Source: Lepidostoma basale (Eukaryota; Arthropoda; Insecta; Trichoptera; Lepidostomatidae). Taken from it: 64,000 nucleotides of DNA. Positions 32,458 to 43,213 of this stretch are shown piece after piece. Below the pieces are notes generated by a model. The model searched no databases, was not told the DNA's origin, and saw only the letters and a list, made by a program, of their open reading frames with translations. Where the stretch lies: assembly GCA_022606425.2 (NCBI GenBank), contig JAHDVF020000675.1:186001-250000 (forward strand), given 5' to 3'. Position 1 is the first letter of the stretch. Each line of letters opens with the position of its first letter. Position numbers and translations under genes: made by a program.

Positions 32458-33017
32458 TTTTTTTTAGACCTTTGGTTTTTAAACTGGCAACATTGTTTCT
32501 GCAGACTGCCAATTTGACAATTGACAGTTGATTTGTAGTCAGTTTGTTTTGCCATTTCACCCAGTTGCTTGATAAAGTTGTCGAAAATTGGACTTCATGA
32601 TTGCGCTTTATGCGAGCTAGCCGTGGGACTCATATGCCCGAAATCATATTCAAACAATAACGGCATAAAATAATTATTTTAATGTGTTTTTTTTAATTTT
32701 GAATTTGTATACCTCTAAAAAAACACCTTTTATGTAACAATGTGTATAAATACATAAAAAAATAATGTCAATGTTTATAATATTTGCTTTATTTAATTTA
32801 TCATTTTATGATATTATTGTTTAAATATGATTTCGGGCATATGAGCTCCACGGCGAGCTCGAATGAAGCGCAATCGTGAAGTCTAATTTTCGACAACTTT
32901 ATCGAGCAACTGGGTAAAATGGCAAAACGTACTGACTACAAATCAATTGTCAATTGTCAAATTGACAGTCTGTAGAAACAATGTTGCCAGTTTAAAAACC
33001 CAACCTCTTAAAAAAAT
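32458..33017. mobile_element. Foldback element with ~190-bp arms
   Basis: The left arm (…TTTTTAAACTGGCAACATTG…TGACAATTGACAGTTGATTT…CGAAAATTGGACTTCA…CATATGCCCGAAATCATATT) is matched by the inverse in the right arm, with indels. The outer ends are T-rich and A-rich. The middle (~32665-32820) is AT-rich. The arms encode nothing recognisable. Superfamily unknown. Confidence 0.7.
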
Positions 33018-33040
33018 AACTATATAATCACGCATTCTTG

Positions 33041-33203
33041 GACTTGGACTTGGAGTTGGATCTCCTGGCTTACAGAGGTTCAGCTATAATGGCTATTCCT
33101 CTTACCTCTGTAGGAAACATTGTTGGAATGTGATTTGGTAGTTGTTTTATGATTGGGCTAAATGTATGGCCCGGAGTGTCCCTCCGAAAGAGGGCGAGGG
33201 GGG
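33041..33203 (+). pseudogene. Unclassified repeat with conserved frame, copy 1
   Basis: One frame reads DLDLELDLLAYRGSAIMAIP then LTSVGNIVGM-stop-FGSCFMIGLN. It aligns with the minus-strand frame at 35400-35598 (DLDLLTYRGSVLVAIPLTSV). It is cut by a LINE A fragment at 33204. The family is not recognised. Confidence 0.45.
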
Positions 33204-33403
33204 ATTTAAGGTTTATTCCTTTCTTATTTCATTAGTAGATATTCTACTATACATTGTTTTTCCGCACATTATTCTTAGTGACCTCATTTATACGGCATTT
33301 ATCTTACTTTTATCCTTCTTTTGCCAACTCTAAGATTCACTTCCGTACATGAGGGTCGGCACTAGAACTCCATTGTGCAGAACTCCTTGTGCACTGCTAT
33401 CAT
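33204..33403 (-). pseudogene. LINE A internal fragment
   Basis: The minus strand covers the HNGVLVPTLMYGSEAW, QKK…INAVEMRSLR and MCG…YD segment, without the 3' end or the (TTAG)n tail. It is an internal piece, so it was deleted or rearranged after insertion. Confidence 0.65.
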
Positions 33404-33417
33404 TATTAAATAATAAA

Positions 33418-33600
33418 TTTGAATGAAAACGTGTGTTTTCTATAAGTTTAATTATAGTTTATGGGAAAGACATGTTTCGCCTTTCTAAAGCATTATCAAA
33501 TGTCATCATGTCATATTTGAGAATGCCAGAGATTGGCGAGACATGTCATTCCCATAAACAATAAAAAAACTTCTATACATAACATTCGATAATAATTAAA
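33418..33600. repeat. Family G inverted repeat
   Basis: The left arm is GAATGAAAACGTGTGTTTTC… to GACATGTTTCGCCTTTCTAA. The right arm is GAATGCCAGAGATTGGCGAG, then ACATGTCATTCCCATAAA. Centre CAAATGTCATCATGTCATATTTG. Confidence 0.7.
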
Positions 33601-33976
33601 AACAAAGATAATACAAGTAAAAAAAAATTTATTGTTTTCATTTGTTTTGTACGTTTACACTGTCGTGTCACATAGTTGAATTTATTTTATTTTAATTAAA
33701 ATTCTGTTTATCCTATTTTTTAGTTCATCCTCTTTATCCTCGCGAGAACCATACTAACTGAACTTGAGTTTATACAGTTCCTCGGAGGATGGAGTTATAA
33801 TACATTTTAAACTTGTCGATTAAAATAAACTTAAATGTTAAAATCAAGTTCCGTAGAAGCATCAAGGGACGGTTTCAAACCAAGAAAGAAGACCTCGAGG
33901 ATAATCTCCAAAACGATGGAATCCATCTCTTAGTAATGAAAAAGACACAAAGTGTAACAGGCCTAAAAGTCTAAAC

Positions 33977-34344
33977 CAGCGATTCCCAAAGTGGTCTATA
34001 TAGACCCCCAGGGGTCCACGACAACTTGCAGGGGGTCTACGACAGTTGCAAAAAAAAATTGGGGGTCCGCGAGATGTTTCAACTAAATTGAAGCCAAATA
34101 TTGAAACGCAAAACGAATATCGAAATCGTTGGCTACCTTTTTTTTAGCTCATTCGGTAAAGATCGGACATTCGTTCTTTTTCCAAATGAGCTAAAAAAAA
34201 AGTCGACACCGGACAACGAATTCCGGCTTTTTTGTTTCGGATTTTTTTTGGCCTGAAAAAAAATTCTATTTTAAGAAAGCAGGGGGTCTACACTAGAAGA
34301 AATCGGCAAGGGGTCTACGGGACAAAAAAGTTTGGGAACCTCTG
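33977..34344 (+). mobile_element. hAT MITE, copy 1
   Basis: The ends CAGCGATTCCCAAA and (reverse complement of the right end) CAGAGGTTCCCAAAC are hAT-type. GTCTAAAC occurs on both sides (33969-33976 and 34345-34352), an exact 8-bp target duplication. Inside are GGGGTCC/GGGGGTCTACG words and a palindrome, TTTTTTTAGCTCATT…AAATGAGCTAAAAAAA. No transposase. Confidence 0.9.
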
Positions 34345-34354
34345 GTCTAAACTA

Positions 34355-34795
34355 AGAAAAGGAAGAAGAAATTAAATAGAACAGTGTTTTAGTTTATCAA
34401 AAAAATCGTAGTCTAACTACAATATAATAGTATACGAAACTAGTTTTAGAAAAAAAAATCCTTTGAAATTGGTATGCATACCTACAAAACAATAATGTGT
34501 ATGTGTGAATAGATGACTATCACGTATGTGCGGAGAGAAAATTATGAATTACGTTAAATATAATAAGCGTGAAAACCATTTCGGCGGAAGTCATATATCA
34601 TAATGTACATTGAGTTTCTTGACCAATGCATTTAATTTTCATCGGTTCGCTGGCCACTGACAAAATTTTGATGAAACTCGTATCACCGGTCATTATATAT
34701 TCATTAGCATACTGACTAACTGCCCAGGCGCTTTATACAGTCATGTTTTATAATAACTAATTAAACAATCGCCTCATAAATATACCTAATTCTAT
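34355..34795. other. Interval without recognised gene
   Basis: Nothing recognised. Confidence 0.4.
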
Positions 34796-34799
34796 ATCT

Positions 34800-35201
34800 C
34801 TTAGACGAATGTGTGGATACTCTGTGTATGATAGAGTGTCGAATGAAAATATAAGAAGTGAATGCGGTGCGAATGATGGTGTCGTGAACAAAATAATGAA
34901 AAGATCATTAAGATGGTTTGGGCATATGGAAAGAATGGATGAAGAAAGAATGGTAAAAAAATTATATATTAATGATGTAAATGGAACCAGAAATAGAGGA
35001 AGACCGAGGAAAACGTGGCACGATCAAATAAATCAAATATTGAATTCGGTCATGTGAGGAGTCAGAGAAATCGACGCGCGCGCATGACACGATGTATGAA
35101 TGTTGAGGAAGCGAGAGAAATATGTCAAAAAAGAAAAGTGTGGCAGTCCATTCTTTCTGCCTACCCCTTCGGGGAGACGGCGTGATGGTTAGTTAGTTAG
35201 T
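34800..35201 (+). pseudogene. LINE A copy with 13-bp target duplication
   Basis: TAATTCTATATCT occurs at 34787-34799 and 35202-35214, fixing the insertion exactly. The body begins in RRMCGYSVYDRVSNENIRSE, passes SLRWFGHMERMDEERM and NRGRPRKTWHDQINQIL, then a one-base deletion at about 35046 ends the frame; the rest matches through SAYPFGETA and (TTAG)n. Clean ends and few lesions suggest a young copy. Confidence 0.85.
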
Positions 35202-35399
35202 TAATTCTATATCTAAATTTCCTATATTCATAAAACAAGAGTTTGTTAATTAATACGAAGGAAAACGTCTGCTTTCTATAATTTTTATACTTGTTTACGG
35301 GAATCCCGATATAAAACGAATTCATTTAGAAACTTGCCGAATGTTTTTACAAAGAACTCCCTTCACATCTTAACCCCACAATAAAAAACCTCTCCAATT

Positions 35400-35598
35400 A
35401 CGACTCAAACACTACCAGCCACGACAAGCGTCCAAAATCGATCCTCCTTCAGTGGAACACTCCGGGCCACACAAAGCAAACCCCATAATATGGCATAAAC
35501 CAACAATCCACCAAACCATCTTTCTAACGGACGTAAGAGGAATAGCCACAAGAACTGAACCTCTGTAAGTGAGAAGATCCAAGTCCACGTCCATCGAA
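35400..35598 (-). pseudogene. Unclassified repeat with conserved frame, copy 2
   Basis: The minus-strand frame is MDVDLDLLTYRGSVLVAIPL, TSVRKMVWWIVGLCHIMG, LCGPECSTEGGSILDACRGW. It shares the block Y-R-G-S-x-x-x-A-I-P-L-T-S-V and a G(P)-rich block downstream with 33041-33203. The 60-codon frame is unbroken. Function unknown. Confidence 0.45.
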
Positions 35599-35720
35599 CG
35601 AATGAAAATGTCTGTTTTCTAAAAGTTTTATTATATTTTACGTGAATGACATATTTCGCCTGTCTAAGGCATTTGATAATGCCTAAGACAGGCGAAATAT
35701 TTCATTAATTAATTATTTAA
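35596..35720. repeat. Family G inverted repeat, short
   Basis: The inner stem is a perfect palindrome: TTTCGCCTGTCTAAGGCATT, then TGATAATGCCTAAGACAGGCGAAA. The right outer arm is deleted after TTTCATTAATTAATTA. Confidence 0.7.
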
Positions 35721-35729
35721 TTTGGAGTA

Positions 35730-36415
35730 TTACATTAATGTCCGAGAAAGAAAAAAATACCTACAATTAATGTTTTTCAAACATATAAATCAATATTTTA
35801 AAAATCATCTTGCAACGTGCCCAATAAAAATATCTTATAAAATCATTGCTATTTTGTTTCATGTAAATAAAAATATTTAATTAATCGAATGAATTCGCGA
35901 CAAGGTTTCATAAACTATAGGTCAATTCTTTTACTTTCGTGAATTAATATCTTTATATAAATAAAAACATGTATAATTTTAAAAAATGTTGTTAAAATCG
36001 TCAATGTATTAAAATATGAAGATATCCTCAATACCTACCACTCGCCGATTTCTCGAAGTAAATCTATTCTCTAGATGGTTATACAGAATCACTTATCTAA
36101 AAATATGCTTCCTCGTCACATATTTAAAAGTCCATCACCTGGAATATCATCTCATATTTATATTCGATTAATTTTTTATAAATTGACACCAAGGGAGATT
36201 TTATCAACTCAAGAGAACCATATAAAAAATACGTGTAAAATACAATATAATAAGCTGTGAAAAGAATTTTTAAATGAATAATATGAATACTAAGTAACTT
36301 AACATATACGTGACAATTTTGGGATGTTGAATTTTAAGTAGGATTTTTAGATTAGATAAGTTATTTAAATAGTCATTTGACAAGCTTGTTATATTGAAGA
36401 ATTTTGTATTTATTT
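35730..36415. other. AT-rich interval, nothing recognised
   Basis: No repeat partner and no significant ORF. Confidence 0.4.
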
Positions 36416-36419
36416 ATTG

Positions 36420-36640
36420 TTCCTTGAACAACGATGTAAAACTCTATATTTAATAAAAAAAAACGAAAAAGTCTGCTTTCTAGAAGATTTATTGTTACTT
36501 ATTGGGAATAGCATGTTTCGCCTTTCTAAGGCATTATCAGAAATGACATTGGAAAATGCCTGCGAAAGGCGATAATTGTCACTACCATAAATCATAATAA
36601 AATTTCTAGAAAACATTCGTTTTGATTCGTATAAATTGAT
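36420..36640. repeat. Family G inverted repeat with outer flank
   Basis: The outer flank TTCCTTGAACAACGATGTAAAA precedes AAAGTCTGCTTTCTAGAAG. The inner stem is GCCTTTCTAAGGCATTATCA and AATGCCTGCGAAAGGC. The right side ends GTTTTGATTCGTATAA. Confidence 0.7.
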
Positions 36641-36649
36641 ATGTTTTGA

Positions 36650-37540
36650 CATTTAATAAATGTTTTATTTTAATCTTACTCAATATACTTAAATGATTTT
36701 TATATTAAAATAAATAAATAGAATTACAGTTACAAGAATTATGTTTAAAAATATTTCTAAAATATGTTTTCGCTTTTAAAATGTTAACTAAGGGATTCAA
36801 GAAATGAAAACTGCAAATATTTTTTTTTTGTTTTTATGCAGTAAATTTAATAGGACTCTTTACTATGAATAATGTATGATTTAAATTTTATCAAAGCTAG
36901 TAATAATACCAAAAAAATTAAATACTTTAAAATAATGGGTCTATAATTAATAAACATTTTATTATACCAATTAAATAAAAATGGTGTACTTGAAGCAGTA
37001 AAAAAATATTTAAATGGTGTGTTTGAATTCTGCATTTCCTTCAAATTCATCATAGTAAAATAAAACGATATTATTAACACGCAAACTTTATTAGCACTTA
37101 CTAGTTAGGAATAAATTATTCATGAAAAAAAAATGTTAGGCACAGTAATTCCGTAACCGGCATCGATACCGCGGTAACAATTCTGAGAACACGATTTCCG
37201 ATAAACATCGAAGTACTTTTATGTACATAAAGCGTGAACGTTATACTGTCAGTTTTTCACTACATATCACCGTTCCATTCACTACTCCATACATTCACAG
37301 AGTTCGTAAAATCGTAAATTCCCCCGCGGTGCCATACACCCGTCCCGCGGCGCAGTTCACGAGTTACTGAAAGCTCCGTGCTATTAAAGCTGGCAAACGT
37401 ATTCCGTTCCCCGCATGAACTTATCCCTTAAGATTTTATTATTTTATAATATTTTAATAAAAGTTTCAATTTTGGACAATTTAATTGTAATTAGCATTTT
37501 AACACACGTATCTACAATAATTTTAACTAAAAATAGTTTC
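36650..37540. other. Interval without recognised gene
   Basis: A GC-rich patch at 37320-37420 (CCCCCGCGGTG…CCCGCGGCGCAG) looks single-copy. Otherwise nothing. Confidence 0.35.
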
Positions 37541-37805
37541 TTCTATATTCGCCATACTTTGTGATGTAGATTATTTATTTGTCTTACAAAATAGGTTCCG
37601 AAGTAGGTTACAAAATAAATATTTTTAACATCTGTCAAAATTGATAATATTTGTAAACAATTTTATAATATTTTAAATATGCATCTTTATAATATGTATC
37701 ACTGAAGAAGGACTGGTTGTCCGAAACGTGTCTTTTGTGTAATTTTAATTGTGTTGTATATACAAAGTATATAATAATAAAAAAGAAAAAGACAAATAAA
37801 AATAG
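37541..37805 (+). repeat. HH-a element, both outer ends
   Basis: TATATTCGCCATACTTTGTG at the left is the inverse of the outer 3' end found at 10680 and 19025. The right arm runs through AACATCTGTCA…TGTAAACAATTTTATAATAT to GTATATACAAAGTATATAAT. Confidence 0.7.
37702..37732 (+). ncRNA. HH-a hammerhead-like motif, best copy
   Basis: CTGAAGA, A, stem GGAC/GTCC with loop TGGTT, GAAAC, GT, GTC. Box and GAAA fit the hammerhead core; stem III would be very short. Confidence 0.5.
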
Positions 37806-37809
37806 ATTC

Positions 37810-38515
37810 ATTACAAACAAATGCACAAGTTTGTAAAGAAAAACGTAGTGCCTCGATTAAAATGTTTAAATGGCAATAGAAAATAAAATATTTTATTTAA
37901 ATAATTCATTTCGTTATTTTAAATCAACGCGTATTTTATATTGATTTTAAAAAAAAATGTATGTGGATTTATCTTAATAATTGATAAATAATATTTATTT
38001 GTAATTATTTTATCAATTCGTTGTTTTTTTAAACAGTGATCCTAACACCAAATAAAAACTAACGTTCCAAAGTTTACAATATGAATCGTAAACACACTGA
38101 GCTAACAATTAAAATTAACCACTTCGGGTGGAGTTCGGAATCCCTATCAATGGTTGCGCGCGCACCCTTTGTGAGACCAACCGCGAACTACAAGACCTCC
38201 ATACAGATAATTTAGAAAAAAACGATGAAGTATATATTATTTTAGGACACCCCATATTAAAATTTTCATAATAATACGTAATTATTATCACATCATATTT
38301 CAGTCAAGTCTTTGTTATTATAAACCATGATATTGTGCTCTTAGGTTTAATATCTAGAAGTAGTTTACACCTCAATCAAAAATATAATTAAAAAAATATT
38401 TTTTTTATAAGAATCGTCTCTTTTCAAGTATATTACCAATCATACATAATTATTACGAGCCGTTCAATTATCGCATTAATTTCTAAGCTTAAACAATTAT
38501 AAAATTAAGTTTATA
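37810..38515. other. AT-rich interval, nothing recognised
   Basis: No coding signature. Confidence 0.4.
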
Positions 38516-38516
38516 G

Positions 38517-38679
38517 GTGACGACCTTCGTGGCAGAATGGTAAGAGCTCTGACTGTCATACCGAAGGTTCGATTCCCGCCGATGCCGATGGTAGTGTGAT
38601 TGTCACACTCTCTTTGGTCAGGTGTAGAATTCACGTGGTAATAAAATGGCGGTAGATTTGCTACCTTTCACATGTCATA
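38517..38679 (+). repeat. tRNA-derived SINE with pol III promoter boxes
   Basis: A tRNA-like head carries an A box, TGGCAGAATGG (38530-38540), and a B box, GGTTCGATTCC (38566-38576), at tRNA spacing. The body follows: GTGTGATTGTCACACTCTCT, TTGGTCAGGTGTAGAATTCA, CGTGGTAATAAAATGGCGG, CACATGTCA. It is cut at the 3' side where a family B LINE tail begins. This is the only copy here with both promoter boxes. A true tRNA gene is excluded by imperfect arms and the shared non-tRNA body in other copies. Confidence 0.85.
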
Positions 38680-39072
38680 ATCTTCTTCTTATTCTCTTCT
38701 TCCTCTTAGTTTAGGTCGTATGACCTGTTTGTGACTGCGGGCTGTCCTGGGATTATGATGTCCAGCCATCTCTTCATCTCTTTGGCGGCCTTCCTGGTAA
38801 TTTCTTGCTGTTTGGATTTTCGTCATTAACAATTTTTGCAATTCGTGTAGGTATTCTCCATGCGGTCCACGTGGTCTCTCCAAAAGTGCATTCTGCTTCT
38901 TCCCCATCTCACTATATCCTCAATACCACAGACAGACTTTATCGTTTCATTTCTGATCCGATCTCTGAGGGTTTTGCCTGCGATGGAGCGTAGGGTTCGC
39001 ATTTCTGCTACTCTAAGAAGGTTCTTAGTTCTATTGGTATCGGCTCTGACCTCTATTCCATGGCATAATCAA
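38680..39072 (-). pseudogene. LINE C-terminal fragment, family B
   Basis: The minus strand from 39070 encodes GIEVRADTNRTKNLLRVAEM, RTLRSIAGKTLRDRIRNETI, KSVCGIEDIVRWGRSRMHFW-like, RDHVDRMENTYTNCKNC with frame changes, then SKQQEITRKAAKEMKRWLDI, ending in an (AAG)n tail next to the SINE. It has the same segment as 28866-29227, with more lesions. Confidence 0.7.
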
Positions 39073-39289
39073 TATATCAGTAATGGGTTCAATCGACTTG
39101 TTGTATAGAAGAAGGTTGAGAATAAGTTGTTTCTGAAGCTAAGATTTTCATGCATCTGAATATTATTCCTACATTATTTAGTAAACCAATCATTCGAACA
39201 ACGTCGACAATGTTGGCAACCGTGATCGATTCACGTCTATATTATAACTATATATTACGTGCAGTAAAGGATAGAGATTTCATCTAAAT

Positions 39290-39717
39290 CAGTCGTTCCC
39301 AATTTTTTTTGTCCTGTGTACCCCCTGCTTATTTCTTTTATTTTGTGCAGACCCCCTACTTTCGTATTTTTTTTTTATAAAATGAGCTTTTGAAGCTGAC
39401 ACAGAACAAAATTAGACCCATAGAAAAAGTAATCTGGAATTCGTTGTCGACCTTTTTTTTGTTCATTTGTGATCCGATTTTCATCGATCGTTTCAACAAT
39501 TCGCCGATAATAATTAAAATATCCGTTAATATCCATTATTATTTATTGTAACCTCTATAGTAATAAAAATCACATTTTTTAGTTATTTTATGTCAAACCT
39601 TGCACGGACCCCTTGACGTTGTTCAGGGACCCCCAAATTAATTTTAATTTTTCATGAACCCCCTGAATAATCCCAGGGTCCCCTGGGGGTCCGTACGGAC
39701 CACTTTGGGAACCACTG
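39290..39717 (-). mobile_element. hAT MITE, copy 2
   Basis: The ends CAGTCGTTCCCAA and (inverse) CAGTGGTTCCCAAAGTGGTCC are of the same family as 33977-34344, in the opposite orientation. Flanks ATCTAAAT and AACTTAAT match at 6 of 8 positions, an eroded duplication. Interior: GACCCCCTACTTTCG, CCCCCTGAATAATCCCAGGG. No transposase. Confidence 0.8.
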
Positions 39718-39719
39718 AA

Positions 39720-40585
39720 CTTAATTATATTCAATTTAAGGAGTACCCGACGAAACTAGGAGTGAAGATTTGTTGGTACTATCTATACATGCCTAGAGAT
39801 GACGCTGTAACATAATGTTCATTTTTGTCACATTATCTCAAATGTTTCTACAGTAAAGCAGCCTATAGAAACCACTACCACACCTTTGTATGTTCGTTGT
39901 AAGCCATTGCTGTGTATGTGGTATATTGGCCACATGGCTGGCCTATGTAATCTTCCAATGAAGCGTTAGAATCCACGGTGATACTTAATTTAAAAATTTA
40001 CTATTCCACATAGTTATTTAGACATAATACATTGTTATGTGAGTAATGCATGTAATTGTAATGTATTTTGGCTATCAAAGCACATACTAGGTGTTTCAAA
40101 AATAGTAATCATTTTTAAATGTAAGCGTTTTAGTTCATATATAATTGTATCAAAACGTAAAATGTGTTTACTTTTATAACTATTTACAAGGAAACGAATT
40201 GAAAATTCCGTCATTTGTCTGTCTTAAAATTATAACTTTTTTTATTTACTTGAAATAGTACACATGTACTAAACACATGTTGTATTAAAAAGAATGAAAC
40301 ATTCAATTATAATAATCTACATACACATTAATATAAGGTTACATTTTGTTTACATATTTATTTAATTCTATTCTAAATTTTTTATGCTCTTTAAACTTTT
40401 GACATCCTCCGGTATATCTTCATAAATTTTAAATGCTTTATACATAACGGAATTCTGAGAACTGTTTTTTTCCGAATGGGAGCCTTGGTTTATTTTTTTT
40501 CTTGTTTCATATTTATGTTCATGTTGGTTACTTTTTATCTTCCTTAAAAATCTGATTATATGTATAATATGTTTTAAAGTTTTAT
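39720..40585. other. Interval without recognised gene
   Basis: Nothing recognised. Confidence 0.4.
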
Positions 40586-40587
40586 AT

Positions 40588-41069
40588 GCTATATGTATGG
40601 AAGCGAAGCATGGAACTAGCAGAAGAAGGATGAGAGCAGAATAAATGCGGTAGAGATGAGGTCCCTAAGACGTATGTGTGGTAGAACGATATACGACAGA
40701 ATCTCAAATGCTGATATAAGAAATGAACGTAGAGCGGAAGAAGGTATTATGAACAAAATTATGAAAGGATCGCTGCGTTGGTTCGGACATATGGAGCGCA
40801 TGGATGGAGAAATAATGGTTAAGAAAGTATACGTTAACGATGTAAATGGAATACGGAGTCGAGGCAGACCGAATAAAACATGGCATGACCAAATTAATTA
40901 AATTTTAAAGGTCGGCCATATTAGAAGTCGGAAGAATCAACTTGCATGTATGACTCGCTGTATGAATGTGGAGAAAGCTATAGAGGTGTGCCAGGATTGA
41001 GTAGTGTGGCGGTCCATTTTCTCTGCCTACCCCTACGGAGAAACGGCGTGATGATTTGTTGTTGTTGTA
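40588..41069 (+). pseudogene. LINE A2 copy, (TTG)n tail
   Basis: It begins at MYGSEAWN and runs through MRSLRRMCGRTIYDRISNAD, SLRWFGHMERMDGEIMVKKV, YVNDVNGIRSRGRPNKTWHD, then a TAA in QIN-stop. The rest matches to SAYPYGETA. The end is CGGCGTGATGATTTGTTGTTGTTG, so the tail unit is TTG where family A has TTAG. Confidence 0.8.
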
Positions 41070-41074
41070 TATTG

Positions 41075-42045
41075 TTCGTAAATTATTTTTTATAGTATAT
41101 AGTAATAAATTTAAATAGGAGTGAAATCGTGTGAAATCAATTTATATGTCATTTACAATTCGTCCTTAGTATGTTATAGAGAATACAAAGGTCTTAAAGG
41201 CGTCAACTACAAACAAACCGATAGGCCACACATTATAGAAATTATCCTCCCAACCGTGACAATCTTAATGTTTTTAAGTAAGTACTATTTGTATCGGAAT
41301 ACCGTGTATAATCACAACTAGCCAACAAAATCAATTAAGCCAACAGTGTCTTTAAAAAATCCAGAAACACACCAAGCAAATTAATTTAATACACAGAAAT
41401 AGAGACGGGGTGTTCTTTGTTTATCGAACCATTACGGATCGTCTAGGTAGGTGCTGGCTAGTACCTACATTGACATTGATTAAGCGTTCCTCGACTTGAT
41501 TGACTTATTTCTCATTAGATACATCAATTCTGAATAATGTTCCCACCTTATTTCGATACTTTCGTCGGTAGGTACCCTCTCCAATGTTTATTTCCAAATT
41601 AGCCAGCGCAGGGGGATTGGTCATGGATATTGATTTGTTTGAATTGTTACGGAGTATCGATGTGTGTGTACAATGTAACTAAGCGATTAACGCCAACGAA
41701 ATTGAGTTGTACATTATTTACTGTATTGATATAAAGATAATAACATACATGTATGACACAAACCGTGTAAGAATTTTTAAGTAGGTACATTTAATCGTGC
41801 TTAAATTGTGATGAAAGCCACAAACACATAATTATTTTTATTTTTTGAATAACTTATTTAATAGCATTCTGTGTAATGAAAAAAAACAATTATTTAAATA
41901 CATATTTAGTTACATAATTTTGATTGTAAAACTTTAAGTGGCTTTTTACTACTTTATAGACACCACTTGATTTTTTATTATAAATTACTAACCACTTTCG
42001 ATAAAATCGAATTTTCATTTGGGGTAATTTTTATATTTACTAATC
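41075..42045. other. Interval without recognised gene
   Basis: No repeats recur in the window; the ORF at 41121-41321 is unremarkable. Confidence 0.4.
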
Positions 42046-42049
42046 TATA

Positions 42050-42210
42050 TTTTTTACGACATTATCGCGACAGCTGTTTCGCTAACCGATGTTTGCATCA
42101 TCCGGTGTTTCAGCAATCAACAACATATAACACATAATGATTATTTATCATTTGACATAACAACTAATGATACCGACAACGATTGGCAAAGCTGCTGTCA
42201 CGACATTAAC
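42050..42210. repeat. HH-b element, diverged
   Basis: The left arm (minus-strand motif 42069-42104) reads CGGATGA, T, GCAAAC/GTTAGC with one mismatch, GAAAC, AGCT, GTC. The right arm is decayed (ATACCGACAACGATTGGC, AAAGCTGCTGTCACGAC). Confidence 0.55.
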
Positions 42211-42354
42211 ACAAAAATAAAATAAGTAAATGGTGACACAGTATCAGTGTTTGATATTAAATACTTAATAACATAAATTGTTCGATATTAAAGATAAATT
42301 TTGGGTGTATATAAATAAATGAACAAATTAAGTATATAGTATAAAAGTTAACCT

Positions 42355-42822
42355 AAAATGGCAGTGCACGATGGTGTTCTTGAACCGATCCTCACGCATG
42401 GAATCATAGAACTGGCAAAATTCTTTCTTCCTCTGAATAAATGCAGAATAAATTAGATCTCCTAGATGAATGTGTAGAGAAATCTGTGTATGAAGCAAAA
42501 CAGCATGAACAAAAAAATGAAAGGGTCACTAAGATTTTTTGGACACACGGAAAAAATTAATGAAGAAAGATTGGTAAAGAAAGTATATGTTAACGATGTA
42601 AACGAAACTAGAAATAGAGGAAAAATGCGGAAAACGTGGCACGATCAAATAAGTAAAATAAAATAATGTAGACCACGATAAGAGTCGGATAAATCCATTA
42701 TCGTACATGACACGGTGTATGAATGTTGAGGAAGCACGAGAAGTATGTCAGGAAAGAACAATGTGGCGGTCTGTTACTTCTGGCTACCCCTTCAGGGAGA
42801 CGGCGGATGGTTAGTTAGTTAA
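42355..42822 (+). pseudogene. LINE A copy, heavily mutated
   Basis: Recognisable blocks: GCAGTGCACGATGGTGTTC (VHDGVL), GGTCACTAAGATTTTTTGG (SLRFFG), TATGTTAACGATGTAAACG (YVNDVN), AAAACGTGGCACGATCAAA (KTWHDQ), ATGTTGAGGAAGCACGAG (NVEEAR), ending GGCGGATGG(TTAG)n. It has a deletion of the VYDRVSNE segment and several stops. Confidence 0.75.
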
Positions 42823-42889
42823 TTACAAAGTATTTAAATATTATAAAATACAATATAACCTGTTAATGAATGATCTTGGTTTTTTGCAT

Positions 42890-43030
42890 CACAATTGTAT
42901 TTTATTTTACGCGACAAAAATCACCAAAATTTGACATTTAATATATTACTGTAACGCCTGATGATGTCAACATAAGTTGATGAAACTGCTGTCGCGAAAA
43001 ATAAAATACTATTGTGATACAAAAAACAAA
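42890..43030 (+). repeat. HH-b element, one good arm
   Basis: Left border TTGTATTTTATTTTACGCGAC, right border AAATAAAATACTATTGTGAT. The left motif is deleted; the right is annotated next. Confidence 0.65.
42958..42993 (+). ncRNA. HH-b hammerhead-like motif
   Basis: CTGATGA, T, stem GTCAAC/GTTGAT with loop ATAA, GAAAC, TGCT, GTC. Stem I has three G-C pairs: CGC just before the box with GCG just after GTC. Confidence 0.5.
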
Positions 43031-43213
43031 GTTTATTCATTATCAGTTTAAAATGTTAAGTTATCATAGTGTTTCGGCCAAAACAATGGACTACATTATA
43101 ACCTTTTCATATTTTATGTTGTACAGCTTTTTATGTAATACCGTGTGGTTACAGAAAAATAAACTAATGCTCTGATGGAAAGAATATTTACAATTAGAAA
43201 CACCTAACTTGTT

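Noticed and set aside
38517..38590. Possible tRNA gene
   Set aside because: A and B boxes are good, but the arms do not fold into a full cloverleaf and the same non-tRNA body follows in other copies. Annotated as a SINE.
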